Source of the DNA: an uncultured Collinsella sp.
Lineage (GTDB): Bacteria > Actinomycetota > Coriobacteriia > Coriobacteriales > Coriobacteriaceae
Direction: 5' to 3'
NCBI GenBank assembly: GCA_902478875.1
Contig: CABSMZ010000012.1
Coordinates: 1 to 23,698 of the forward strand
DNA: 23,698 nt
Below, piece by piece: positions 7,719 through 15,802 of this stretch. Position numbers and translations under genes: made by a program. Below the pieces are notes generated by a model. That model did no database searches and was not told the origin of the DNA. It saw nothing but the letters and a program-made list of their open reading frames with translations. Each line of letters opens with the position of its first letter. The first letter of the stretch is position 1.

Positions 7719-8099
7719 GTGGACATCATCCTATCCAATTCGAGCGATAAGCCCATCTACGAACAGATATCCTCGCAGGTCAAAGCTCAGATCCTTTCGG
7801 GCGCACTCACTGCGGGAGCCAAACTCCCCAGCATCCGTGCACTCGCGAGCGACCTGGGCGTGAGCGTCATCACCACCAAGCGCGCCTACGCCGACCTGGA
7901 GCAGCTCGGGTTTATCTGCACCGTGCAGGGCAAGGGCTGTTTTGTCGCCGAAGGCAACCAAGAGCTCTTGCGCGAAAACCAGCTCTGCCATATCGAAGAG
8001 CTGCTTGCGAAAGCGGCAAGCCAAGCCGAAGCCCTGGGCGTCACGCGCGACAAACTGCACGAGATGCTCGACCTGGTAGCCCCCGAAACTATGCAGTAG
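7719..8099 (+). CDS. GntR family regulator, YtrA subfamily
   Basis: A 126-residue protein made of an N-terminal GntR winged helix (about residues 8-78, with PIYEQISSQVKAQILSGAL, LPSIRALASDLGVSVITT and GFICTVQGKGCFV) and a short helical C-terminal tail of about 50 residues. This is the YtrA layout, which lacks a large effector domain. These regulators repress an adjacent ABC transporter operon, often one induced by cell-wall-active peptides. The start is GTG, chosen because TAAGGAGA (7708-7715) precedes it. The ABC ATPase follows after 23 bp and then the permease, so the three form one operon. Confidence 0.92.
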   Translation: MDIILSNSSDKPIYEQISSQVKAQILSGALTAGAKLPSIRALASDLGVSVITTKRAYADLEQLGFICTVQGKGCFVAEGNQELLRENQLCHIEELLAKAASQAEALGVTRDKLHEMLDLVAPETMQ

Positions 8100-8122
8100 C
8101 CATCTGCAAGAAAGGCTATATC

Positions 8123-9004
8123 ATGCAAAACTTGCTAGAACTCAAAGGCATCTCATGCCATGTGAGCGACCGCTTTTCACTGCGTGATGTCACGCTCGCT
8201 GTGGAGCCCGGCCAGATCGTTGGCTTTGTGGGTGCAAATGGCGCCGGCAAGACGACGACCATTCGCGCTGCGCTTGGGCTTATAAAGCTCGATGCCGGCG
8301 AGGTGCACCTGCTTGGACAGCGCTGCGACGCCAACGCGCCCGACGAGACGCAGCGCCACCTGCGCTCCCGCATCGGGCTTGTCCTGGACACGTGTCCCTT
8401 CCCCTCCACGCTCAAGGTGGGCCAGGTCGAGGCGCTCGTAGGCCCGGCATACCCCGCGTGGAGCCGCGAAACGTTCGCTGGATTCATCGAGCGATTTGGC
8501 CTCGATCCCAAGACGAAGGTCAAGGACCTCTCCCGCGGCATGGGCATGAGGCTGCAGCTTGCCTGCGCACTCAGCCACAATGCCAAGCTGCTCATTTTGG
8601 ACGAAGCCACCGCGGGCCTCGACCCCATGGCGCGCGAGGAACTGCTCGACGAGCTGCTCGCCTTTGTTTCCGACGGCCAGCGCAGCGTGCTGCTCTCGAG
8701 CCATATTACTTCCGACCTTGAGCGCGCTGCCGACCGCGTCATCTGCATCGATAACGGCTCGATTGTGTTTGACCTGCCGCGCGAGGACATTACCGACCGA
8801 GCCGGCATCGCCCACTGCACGCAGGCACAAGCCGTCGAGCTTATGGCTTGCGTCGAAGACGCCCGTGCCGCCCACCACGCCTATAGCGTTGACGTGCTCG
8901 TGCCCAACCGTCGCGAGGCGCTCGAGGCCTTCCCCGAGATTCCCTGCGACCGGGCAACCATTGATGACTATCTTCGCCTCATGCTGAAAGGGGCTTCGAA
9001 ATGA
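8123..9004 (+). CDS. ABC transporter ATP-binding protein
   Basis: A 293-residue ATPase with Walker A GANGAGKTT (about residues 38-46), the signature LSRGM, Walker B LLILDEATAGLD and an H-loop in SSHITSDLE. The C-terminal 70 residues beyond the nucleotide-binding domain are typical of export ABC-2 systems. It powers the membrane partner encoded next, with which its stop codon overlaps by 4 bp (ATGA). A YtrA-type regulator precedes it. Such cassettes often defend against bacteriocins or antibiotics, but the substrate is not visible. The ribosome site is AAAGG, 7 nt upstream. Confidence 0.93.
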   Translation: MQNLLELKGISCHVSDRFSLRDVTLAVEPGQIVGFVGANGAGKTTTIRAALGLIKLDAGEVHLLGQRCDANAPDETQRHLRSRIGLVLDTCPFPSTLKVGQVEALVGPAYPAWSRETFAGFIERFGLDPKTKVKDLSRGMGMRLQLACALSHNAKLLILDEATAGLDPMAREELLDELLAFVSDGQRSVLLSSHITSDLERAADRVICIDNGSIVFDLPREDITDRAGIAHCTQAQAVELMACVEDARAAHHAYSVDVLVPNRREALEAFPEIPCDRATIDDYLRLMLKGASK

Positions 9005-9699
9005 AACGTGCCTTTATGTCCGAGCTCGCCATCGTTCGTACGCTCATCCCGAGCATCACGGGCGTCGGCCTATTCATCTTTGTCGTGTTGACCCTCGCCA
9101 ACGCGACAGACGGCGATTCCGGCATGAGCGCCGGCGCCTGTGCGGTCAGCGCAATGTCGCCCATCATAATCATGAACTCGCTAGCTGGCTACGATAACCA
9201 AAACGGCTGGGAGCGTTATCGAGCAACGTTGCCCTTCTCGCGCAAAGACATTATTTGCGCACGCTACCTGTGCATCGTTGTCTTCTCGGTCGTCATGGCA
9301 TGCGCGGCTACGCTTCTGAACATCCTCGCCCTTCCGCTCTTCGACCCCATGGGCATCCCTTCGACATGCCAGACGATCTTTGAAATCGCAACCGCCTCGG
9401 CGGCATCGATGCTCATCTCCCTCATGATGGTATTCTTGACACAGCCGCTGTTCTTCCGATTTGGACACATGGAGGCGCTGCGCCTATCCCTTGGCCTGTT
9501 TGCCCTGTTTGGCTGCGGCACCATGGCAATGCTGAGTTCCTCCAACCCCATCAGCAACTGGCTCATGTCGATTGCCGGGGCGAATCCCGATCCTGCCGTT
9601 CTGGGCTGTCTGTGTGCAGGCATCGCCGTACTTGCCCTCGCGCTATGTGCAATCAGCTGCACCGTCAGCACCAAGGTTTATCGAGTACGCGAGCTGTAG
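9001..9699 (+). CDS. ABC-2 type transporter permease
   Basis: A 232-residue membrane protein with about six hydrophobic segments, beginning MKRAFMSELAIVR. The NSLAGYDNQNGWERYRATLP stretch and the following PFSRKDIICARYL are typical of the ABC-2 permeases that accompany YtrB-like ATPases. Its ATG overlaps the ATPase stop (ATGA), which implies translational coupling and a shared complex. Only one permease gene is present, so it probably acts as a homodimer. The substrate is unknown; antimicrobial peptide export is a guess from context. Confidence 0.86.
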   Translation: MKRAFMSELAIVRTLIPSITGVGLFIFVVLTLANATDGDSGMSAGACAVSAMSPIIIMNSLAGYDNQNGWERYRATLPFSRKDIICARYLCIVVFSVVMACAATLLNILALPLFDPMGIPSTCQTIFEIATASAASMLISLMMVFLTQPLFFRFGHMEALRLSLGLFALFGCGTMAMLSSSNPISNWLMSIAGANPDPAVLGCLCAGIAVLALALCAISCTVSTKVYRVREL

Positions 9700-9784
9700 C
9701 CACGCGAGTCCCAATCCACGAAGGGCGCGATCGCCCCCCGCAAATCCGCGACAAATGGCATATCCCCCGGCGCGCGCTACCATG

Positions 9785-11089
9785 CTACTTGCGCAGCGGC
9801 TTGGGCAGCGGAATACCGGCGGCGATGACGGCGGCGATAATCATACAGACGATGCCTTTGAGCGGGAAGCACATGAGCAACAGGCCCACGACCATAACGG
9901 GTTGGCGCATGACGGCGCCCATCGTCGAGGCTGTGCAGACGGCGACGCAAAAGACCGGATCGGCGCCGGTGAGGATGGCAAGGCCGTAGCCCAAGCTCAC
10001 ACCCGAGAAGATAACCGGGAAGAAGTGGCCGCCACGCCAACCAAGGTTGATGAGGGCGGGCGTCAGCATGGCCTTAACAAGACCGGTCGCGATCAACACG
10101 CCGGCGGGGATGGTCAGGTAGGTTTCCATGAGCACACCGGCCTGGGTCTCGCCGGCAAACATGGTGTAGGGCAGGACCGTGCCACAGATGGCGAGCGCCA
10201 GACCGGCTAGCATGGCCTTGACGACAGGACGTTCCCCTATTGCATGGGCAAATGCTTCGCTCGCGTGCTCAGAGACAAAGTACAGCCAGCCGCAGACCGT
10301 GCCGATCAGCGCAAGAGGAATGAGCCAAGCAAGCTCCAGGTTGCCCACCTCGGCGGCCTCAAACCTCGGCATGCCCATGCCGCCGCTCACAAGCTGGCCA
10401 AGCAGCAGGTAGGTGCCCAGACCGCCGGCAATCGCAATGCCGTAGACCACGGTCTTCTGTGCCTTGGGCAGCTTGATCGTGATCTCGTCGGACGCGGGGT
10501 CCTCAGTATCATTGGCACCCTGGCCGTCGGCGCTACCGGCGAGCGGAGCCACAAAGCCAAAGACGGGTGCGGTAAAGAGCGCCGTCAGGGCAGCCTGGGT
10601 GCCCAGCAGCGTGAGTTCCCTAAACTCGGCTCCAAAGCGACGCATGCGATCGCCGACCCAGCTGCACAGTCCCGCAATGACGCCGGTCAGTCCAGCTTCC
10701 GGTCCAATGCTGCCGCCAAACAGCAGCGGCAACAGCGCGGCAAGCGACAGCTTGCCCAGATTTTCGTAGGGGTAGCACCCATCCTGTTTGACCTTGGTCA
10801 TGACCTGGTTAAGGTCATCGGTCTTGGTGCCCGTCATCTTTTCGTACAGGCCAATCAGCAGACCGCCCAGCATGCAGACGAAAAACGGGTACGGCAAAAA
10901 GCCAAACGGGCCGTTCGCGAGCTCGGGCGAAGCGACGCCCAGCGCGTGCGGAATCTCGGTCCATAGATAGTCGATACCGTGCTCCATCGCAAAAAAGAAC
11001 AGCCAGACCGCGGCACCTGCGAACGCACCGGTCACGGCAACGCTAACTAAAAACAGCGCGCGGTTTGTGGGTTTGGCAAGGTTATCCAT
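9785..11089 (-). CDS. ClC-family (YfeO-like) ion channel/transporter
   Basis: A 434-residue membrane protein with about ten or more hydrophobic segments and partial ClC signatures: LLFGGSIGPEAGLTG, where the Glu probably matches the gating glutamate, and GWRGGHFFPVIFSG, matching the GxFxP anion-site motif. The canonical GSGIP serine motif is not apparent in its expected place. ClC proteins move chloride or fluoride across the membrane, some as proton antiporters. Here the ion and mechanism are uncertain. The ATG at 11089 follows GGGAGG. It converges on the ABC permease gene. Confidence 0.85.
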   Translation of the reverse strand: MDNLAKPTNRALFLVSVAVTGAFAGAAVWLFFFAMEHGIDYLWTEIPHALGVASPELANGPFGFLPYPFFVCMLGGLLIGLYEKMTGTKTDDLNQVMTKVKQDGCYPYENLGKLSLAALLPLLFGGSIGPEAGLTGVIAGLCSWVGDRMRRFGAEFRELTLLGTQAALTALFTAPVFGFVAPLAGSADGQGANDTEDPASDEITIKLPKAQKTVVYGIAIAGGLGTYLLLGQLVSGGMGMPRFEAAEVGNLELAWLIPLALIGTVCGWLYFVSEHASEAFAHAIGERPVVKAMLAGLALAICGTVLPYTMFAGETQAGVLMETYLTIPAGVLIATGLVKAMLTPALINLGWRGGHFFPVIFSGVSLGYGLAILTGADPVFCVAVCTASTMGAVMRQPVMVVGLLLMCFPLKGIVCMIIAAVIAAGIPLPKPLRK

Positions 11090-11128
11090 CGGGTCCTCCC
11101 GCGGTCAAAGTCGACATAGATACGTTTT

Positions 11129-11134
11129 ATTGTA
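11129..11134 (-). promoter_or_regulatory. -10 box of the ClC-family gene
   Basis: TACAAT on the minus strand, 40 bp upstream of the ATG at 11089. No convincing -35 box is seen at 16-18 nt; TTGGCT lies 20 nt upstream. Confidence 0.4.
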
Positions 11135-11214
11135 GAGCGAGCGTTGCCCGAACGAGCCAACCATCCACGCCGCGAACGGCACCATTGGGAGCCATAGTGG
11201 GGCAGGCTCAAGAC

Positions 11215-11748
11215 TTATCCGTTGATAATCGAAGCAATCTCGCGCAAATCGTCGGCAAAGTAGATGCCCTGCTGGCGCCGTGGGCTCGATAGCCCTTTAT
11301 CAATCATGTGCCCGAGCAGTGCCTTGAGGTCGTTGTAGTAACCGTCCAGGTTATACAGGATGCACGGAGCACTCAGGTGCCCCAACGACACCGCGGACAT
11401 AACCTCGGCAATCTCCTCGAGCGTGCCCGTCCCACCGGGAAAGGCGATGAACGCATCGCCGAGCTCAATCATCTTGGCCTTGCGCTCCGCCATACCACTC
11501 GTCACGATGAGGTCGTCGATACCGTCATGTTGAAACTCGGCCTCGATAAAAAAGCTCGGCTCCACGCCCGTCACATGTCCGCCAGCATCGAGCACGCTAT
11601 CGGCGAGCGCGCCCATCAGGCCCGATTTGGACCCGCCGTATACCAGCGCGTGGCCGTTGGTGCCAATCCAGTTGCCCAGCTCCTGTACCGCAGGTAGAAA
11701 CGCCGGGTCATTACCGACGCTGGCACCCAGATACACGGTGATATTCAT
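11215..11748 (-). CDS. LOG-family Rossmann protein (TIGR00730)
   Basis: A 177-residue protein with the LOG/lysine-decarboxylase-like nucleotide-binding fold: GGSKSGLMG at residues 38-46, MAERK at 86-90 and PGGTGTLEE at 104-112. LOG enzymes cleave nucleoside monophosphates (cytokinin riboside 5'-monophosphate phosphoribohydrolase activity) to a free base and ribose 5-phosphate. The bacterial role is often unknown and may be nucleotide housekeeping. The ATG follows GAGGGGG, 6 nt upstream. It lies 35 bp downstream of the potassium channel gene on the same strand and may share its transcript. The annotated name lysine decarboxylase would be misleading. Confidence 0.9.
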   Translation of the reverse strand: MNITVYLGASVGNDPAFLPAVQELGNWIGTNGHALVYGGSKSGLMGALADSVLDAGGHVTGVEPSFFIEAEFQHDGIDDLIVTSGMAERKAKMIELGDAFIAFPGGTGTLEEIAEVMSAVSLGHLSAPCILYNLDGYYNDLKALLGHMIDKGLSSPRRQQGIYFADDLREIASIING

Positions 11749-11783
11749 TTCAGTCCCCCTCGTCGTGACGCGCGGCGCCCGTT

Positions 11784-12209
11784 CTAGCGTTGGCGGCGGC
11801 GATATTCGCGCACGCGGCGCGACAGGTCGGCGAGCTCGTCACAATCGAGCTCTTCCAAATGCTCAAGATCGTCCATAAAGCGCGCCATGGTGTCCTTTTG
11901 GCGCAGCTTGATGAGCGTATTGCAGTAGTTCACCGCCACGCCCGTAAACATGGCGATATAGAAGATACTGATGACGCTTAGGATAACGGTAACGCCGCGG
12001 GCAACCGGCGTTTCGGCGGGGATATCGCCAAAGCCGATCGTCGAGACCGTCTCAAAGCTAAACCAAAGTCCATCGCCAAACGTAAGGGTCGTGGGCTCGG
12101 ACAGCCAGACGGCCGTCGAGCACAGCAGATAGAAGATAAGAAACAGGCCCGTGATGCGCGCAAAGCCAGCCTGTCGCAACACATCGGCAAGCGTCCTCAA
12201 CTTGTTCAT
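11784..12209 (-). CDS. two-TM potassium channel family protein
   Basis: A 141-residue membrane protein with two membrane helices (about residues 18-36 and 70-97) flanking a pore loop that carries the potassium selectivity filter TIGFGD at 57-62. A charged, possibly coiled C-terminal tail (100-141) lacks a recognisable RCK domain. Such proteins form tetrameric potassium channels. I chose the ATG at 12209 rather than the in-frame ATG 51 bp upstream because AAGGGG precedes it and MNKLRTLADVLRQAGF gives a normal N-terminus. The LOG gene follows after 35 bp. Confidence 0.9.
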   Translation of the reverse strand: MNKLRTLADVLRQAGFARITGLFLIFYLLCSTAVWLSEPTTLTFGDGLWFSFETVSTIGFGDIPAETPVARGVTVILSVISIFYIAMFTGVAVNYCNTLIKLRQKDTMARFMDDLEHLEELDCDELADLSRRVREYRRRQR

Positions 12210-12262
12210 CGCGACCCCTTTTCTCAGACGTCCAATCACGTTTGCTCGGTATTGTCCCACAA

Positions 12263-12320
12263 CCGGCAGTTAGGGACGTTCCTTTTGTGCCGGCAGAAAG
12301 GGGCTGTCCCCAACTGCCGG
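12263..12320. repeat. REP-like inverted repeat between divergent genes
   Basis: Arms of 15 nt, CCGGCAGTTAGGGAC (12263-12277) and GTCCCCAACTGCCGG (12306-12320), differ from a perfect inverted repeat at one base. The 28-bp centre repeats CCGGCAG and has GTTCC/GGGGC pairing. It lies between the divergent potassium channel and sensor kinase genes. Similar GC-rich intergenic palindromes are dispersed repeats in many bacteria; I cannot count genomic copies here. Confidence 0.7.
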
Positions 12321-12407
12321 GCGGGAGCGTTTAGCGGTACAGCTGCCGGCTGGGCAGGCTGAGCTGGTATCCTTATGCGGTAATGTCTCGATTCGTTAGG
12401 ATTGCAC

Positions 12408-15211
12408 GTGAGAGCTACCGTCGCCCTTCGTTCAGTTATATCTCGCGCCTTGGTCATCGTGCTTGTCGCGCTTACCGTGCTGAGCGCCGCCGCGCCCGCC
12501 CCGTCTATGCCGCCAACACCGATCAACAGGTCAAAACGGTCCGCGTCGGCTGGCTCGTCAACAACGAGGGCTTCCAGGACGGCACCCCCGGCGAGCGCCT
12601 CTCGGGATGGGGCTACGAGTACCTCCAGACCCTGTCGTACTACACGCCCGGCTGGCGGTACGAATACGTCTCCGGCACCTTCACCGAGCTTATGGACATG
12701 CTCGAGGCAGGCGAAATCGACCTCATGCCCAACATCTCCTACTCCGAGGAACGCGCCCAAAAGCTGCTCTTTTCCTCGAACCCCGAGGGCACTGAGCGCT
12801 ACTACATCTACGCCAAGCCCGATCGCGACGACCTCGCAAAGGGTGACCCTCAAGCACTCCAGGGTCTCACTATCGGCTGCAACCCCGGCGTTATGCAAAC
12901 CTTCGTTGGCCAGCAATGGCTCGCCAACGAAGGAATCGCCTGCACATACAGGGAGTATGACGGAAACTCCGTTCTCTTTGACGCGCTCGCAAACAACGAG
13001 GTCGACGCCATCATCATGAACGACACGACCTCGTCGCCCAACGCCTCCCCCATGTTCTACATTGGCTCGAGCGACTACTACTTTGCCGTTCCCAAAAGCC
13101 GCCCCGATCTGATGAACGACATCAATGCCGCCATGACGGCAATCGCCCGCGTCAACCCACGCTATAACGACGAAGTCAAATCTAGCTACTCGACCCAAAA
13201 CAGCGGTTCATCATCGCTCAACGGCCCCGAATGTTCTTGGCTCAAAGCAAACAACAACACCATCACGCTCGGCTACATTACGGGCAAACTCCCCTACTGC
13301 AACGAGGACGAAGACGGCGAGATGGAAGGCTCGCTCGCATCGCTTGCGACGACGCTACACGATAAATTTGGCATTACGGTCAAAACCGTCGCCTTTGATA
13401 GCTACAAGATGATGTCAAAGGCCCTGTCAAAGGGAAGCATAGACGTTGCGCTGCCGGTATACCGAGATTACTGGTTTGCCGAGCAAACAGGCGTTGTGCA
13501 GTCGATATCGTTGGGGACCATATCCCTCACCGCCATCCACACCGGCAGCAACCTGAACAAAGACCTTCAAAACATCGCCTGTACCAAATCATCGTTTGTC
13601 AACAAAAATGCACTTGAAAGTCTGTTCCCCACAGCGACCGTAACCGAATACCAATCCGACGGTGAAGCGTTCGACACCCTCAGGAAGGGAACGGCGCACT
13701 GCATCGTCGCTCCCAGTTCACGCGTAAAAACCATCGGTGACCGTTACGATCTCGAGAACTGCGAGACGACCGAGCTCCCTGACACCTGTGAGCTCTCGTG
13801 CTGGATTTCGCGCGGAAAACCCGAGCTGTTGGGAATCATCAACAAGGGCATCATCAATGCCGGAGAATCGCTCTCCGCAAGCAATTTCTCCTCCACGTCG
13901 TACACGGCCCAGGAATCCAACACGCTTCAATTCCTTTACCGCAACCGCACCGCCATTGCAGCTACCCTCATCGGTATGTTGTCGGTCGGCATCGTCCTGT
14001 TCATCTGGGCGCTCGTGCGCGCTCGAACCGAGCGCAAAAAAGCCGATGCTGCCAACGCCGCTAAGACGGCATTCCTCACGCGCATGAGCCACGACATCCG
14101 TACGCCGCTCAACGGTATCCTGGGCCTTATCGAGATCGAGGAATTGAAGGAAGGCGATATGCAAGTCGCCCGCGAGAGCCGTGCCAAGGCGCGCGTTGCC
14201 GCCAATCACCTGCTCTCGCTGATCAACGACATCCTCGAGATGGGCAAAATCGAAGACCGCAAGCTAACACTGGAGCATGCGCCTTTTAACCTCAAAGAGC
14301 TCTGTGACGATACGCTGGTGCTGTGCAAGCTCCGCGCGTCCAGTAACGGCATCACAATGCAGGACAATAGTCTGCCGTACGCCACGGGGCCATACATGAT
14401 CGGCAGCCCCACCCATATCCGACAGATCATGATCAACCTGTTAGACAACAGCATTAAGTACAACAAGCACGGCGGCTCCGTCACCTTTAGTTCAAAGACC
14501 AAGCCACTCGATAACGGGCGCGCGCTCTTTTGCTTTAGCGTTTCGGATACCGGCATTGGCATGGCTCCCGAGTTTTTAAAGCATATCTATGAGCCGTTTG
14601 CCCAAGAAGGTGACGATGCGCGCAGCAAGTTCCAAGGAACCGGCATGGGCATGCCAATCGTCAAGTCGCTTATTGAACTGATGGGTGGCACCATCGAAGT
14701 CACCAGCGAACTCCATGTGGGCACCACGTTCTACGTGGAAATCCCGCTCGATATCGACAAGAACCCCCAGACGCGGGCGAATACGGTCGAGAGAGCGCTC
14801 GACTGCTCGCTCGCCGACATGAACGTGCTGCTCGCCGAAGACAACGAATTGAATGCCGAGATTGCCCAGACGCTGCTAGAATCCGAGGGCGTCGTGGTCA
14901 CCCGCGCCGCCAACGGCAACGAAGTCGTCGATTTGTACCTGTCGCATCCCGCCGGCAGCTTCGATGCGATCCTGATGGACATTATGATGCCAGACATGGA
15001 CGGCTACGAGGCAACCCGCGCGATTCGTCTGAGCGAGAAAGTCGATGCAGCCGATATCCCCATCATCGCGCTCACCGCCAATGCCTTTGCCGAGGACGCC
15101 AAGGCGGCACACGACGCCGGCATGAACGCCCATCTGTCCAAACCGCTCGACTTTAACAAGCTCAAAAACATACTCGCCCGCATCAAGAAAAACGGGTCCG
15201 TTTCGCTATAG
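12408..15211 (+). CDS. hybrid histidine kinase with two solute-binding domains (apparent frameshift)
   Basis: An EvgS/BvgS-like membrane sensor. In order: signal peptide; two periplasmic SBP_bac_3-type domains (about residues 42-275 and 283-505); a membrane helix (about 515-538); HisKA with RMSHDIRTPLNG, phospho-accepting His562; HATPase with LLDNSIKYN, DTGIGM and GTGMGM; receiver with VLLAEDNELNAE and phospho-acceptor Asp858. Numbers assume one added base. The signal peptide (GTG at 12408, AGGA at 12398-12401; LVIVLVALTVLSAAA) is in a different frame from the rest, which reads openly only from an ATG at 12383 with a basic, non-secretory N-terminus. Adding one C to the CCCC run at 12499-12502 restores a 934-residue protein. 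It has no Hpt or output domain. Ligands are probably amino acids or similar small solutes. Confidence 0.85.
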
Positions 15212-15252
15212 TTTGTGCTCAACAACCATACGCAGCAGAAAGGACGCCAACG

Positions 15253-15732
15253 ATGTTTAGGCCCTTACGGCGAAAGAAACGCGCCATCACCGACGAGGAA
15301 GCGCGCGAACTGCTCGCTACATGCAAGCGCGGCGTCTTTGCCGTCAACGGCGACGATGGCTACCCGTACGCCATTCCCGTCAACTACTTCTTCGACGCCG
15401 AGCACGACAAGATTTATTTCCATGGCGCCAAGGCTGGCCACAAGGTCGACGCACTCAAGCGCGATGACAAGGTCTGCTTTACCGTTTACGGCAACGAGTG
15501 GTACCAGAACGGTGACTGGGCTCCCTACGTTATGAGTACCGTGGTCTTTGGCCGCTGTCGCCTGGCGAATGACACCCCCGCGTTTATCGAGGATAAAGTC
15601 CGCCAGCTCGCGCTTAAGTACTACCCTTCTGCCGAGGAAGTCGAAGAGGAAATCGCCAAGGACATTAAGGGCGTCCAGCTCTACGAGATTACGATTGAGC
15701 ATCTTTGCGGCAAGCAGATTCAGGAAAAGTAA
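15253..15732 (+). CDS. pyridoxamine 5'-phosphate oxidase family flavoprotein
   Basis: A 159-residue protein of the split-barrel flavin-binding fold, of the NimA-like type. The PYAIPVNYFFD segment (about residues 38-48) and the following KIYFHGAKAGHKVDALKRDD match the FMN-site region of this family. Members bind FMN, F420 or haem and act as small oxidoreductases; Nim proteins reduce 5-nitroimidazoles. The actual substrate is unknown. The ATG follows AAAGGA, 8 nt upstream. It starts 41 bp after the hybrid kinase stop on the same strand, so read-through is possible, and it ends at a strong bidirectional terminator. Confidence 0.88.
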   Translation: MFRPLRRKKRAITDEEARELLATCKRGVFAVNGDDGYPYAIPVNYFFDAEHDKIYFHGAKAGHKVDALKRDDKVCFTVYGNEWYQNGDWAPYVMSTVVFGRCRLANDTPAFIEDKVRQLALKYYPSAEEVEEEIAKDIKGVQLYEITIEHLCGKQIQEK

Positions 15733-15760
15733 GCCTCAAAAGCAAAACTCATCAATAGCA

Positions 15761-15800
15761 ATATGGCCCGGTTCCAACCCACCTCGGAACCGGGCCATAT
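15761..15800. terminator. strong bidirectional terminator
   Basis: A perfect 15-bp inverted repeat, ATATGGCCCGGTTCC (15761-15775) and GGAACCGGGCCATAT (15786-15800), with a 10-nt loop. It lies between the converging flavoprotein gene and second hybrid kinase, 28 bp and 2 bp from their stops. T-runs are short, but stem strength and placement support termination. Confidence 0.82.
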
Positions 15801-15802
15801 GC

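Noticed and set aside
12383..12407. ATG at 12383 as the true start of the hybrid kinase
   Set aside because: It yields an Arg-rich, non-secretory N-terminus for a protein with periplasmic domains and lacks a good ribosome site. The GTG at 12408 has both a ribosome site and a signal peptide.
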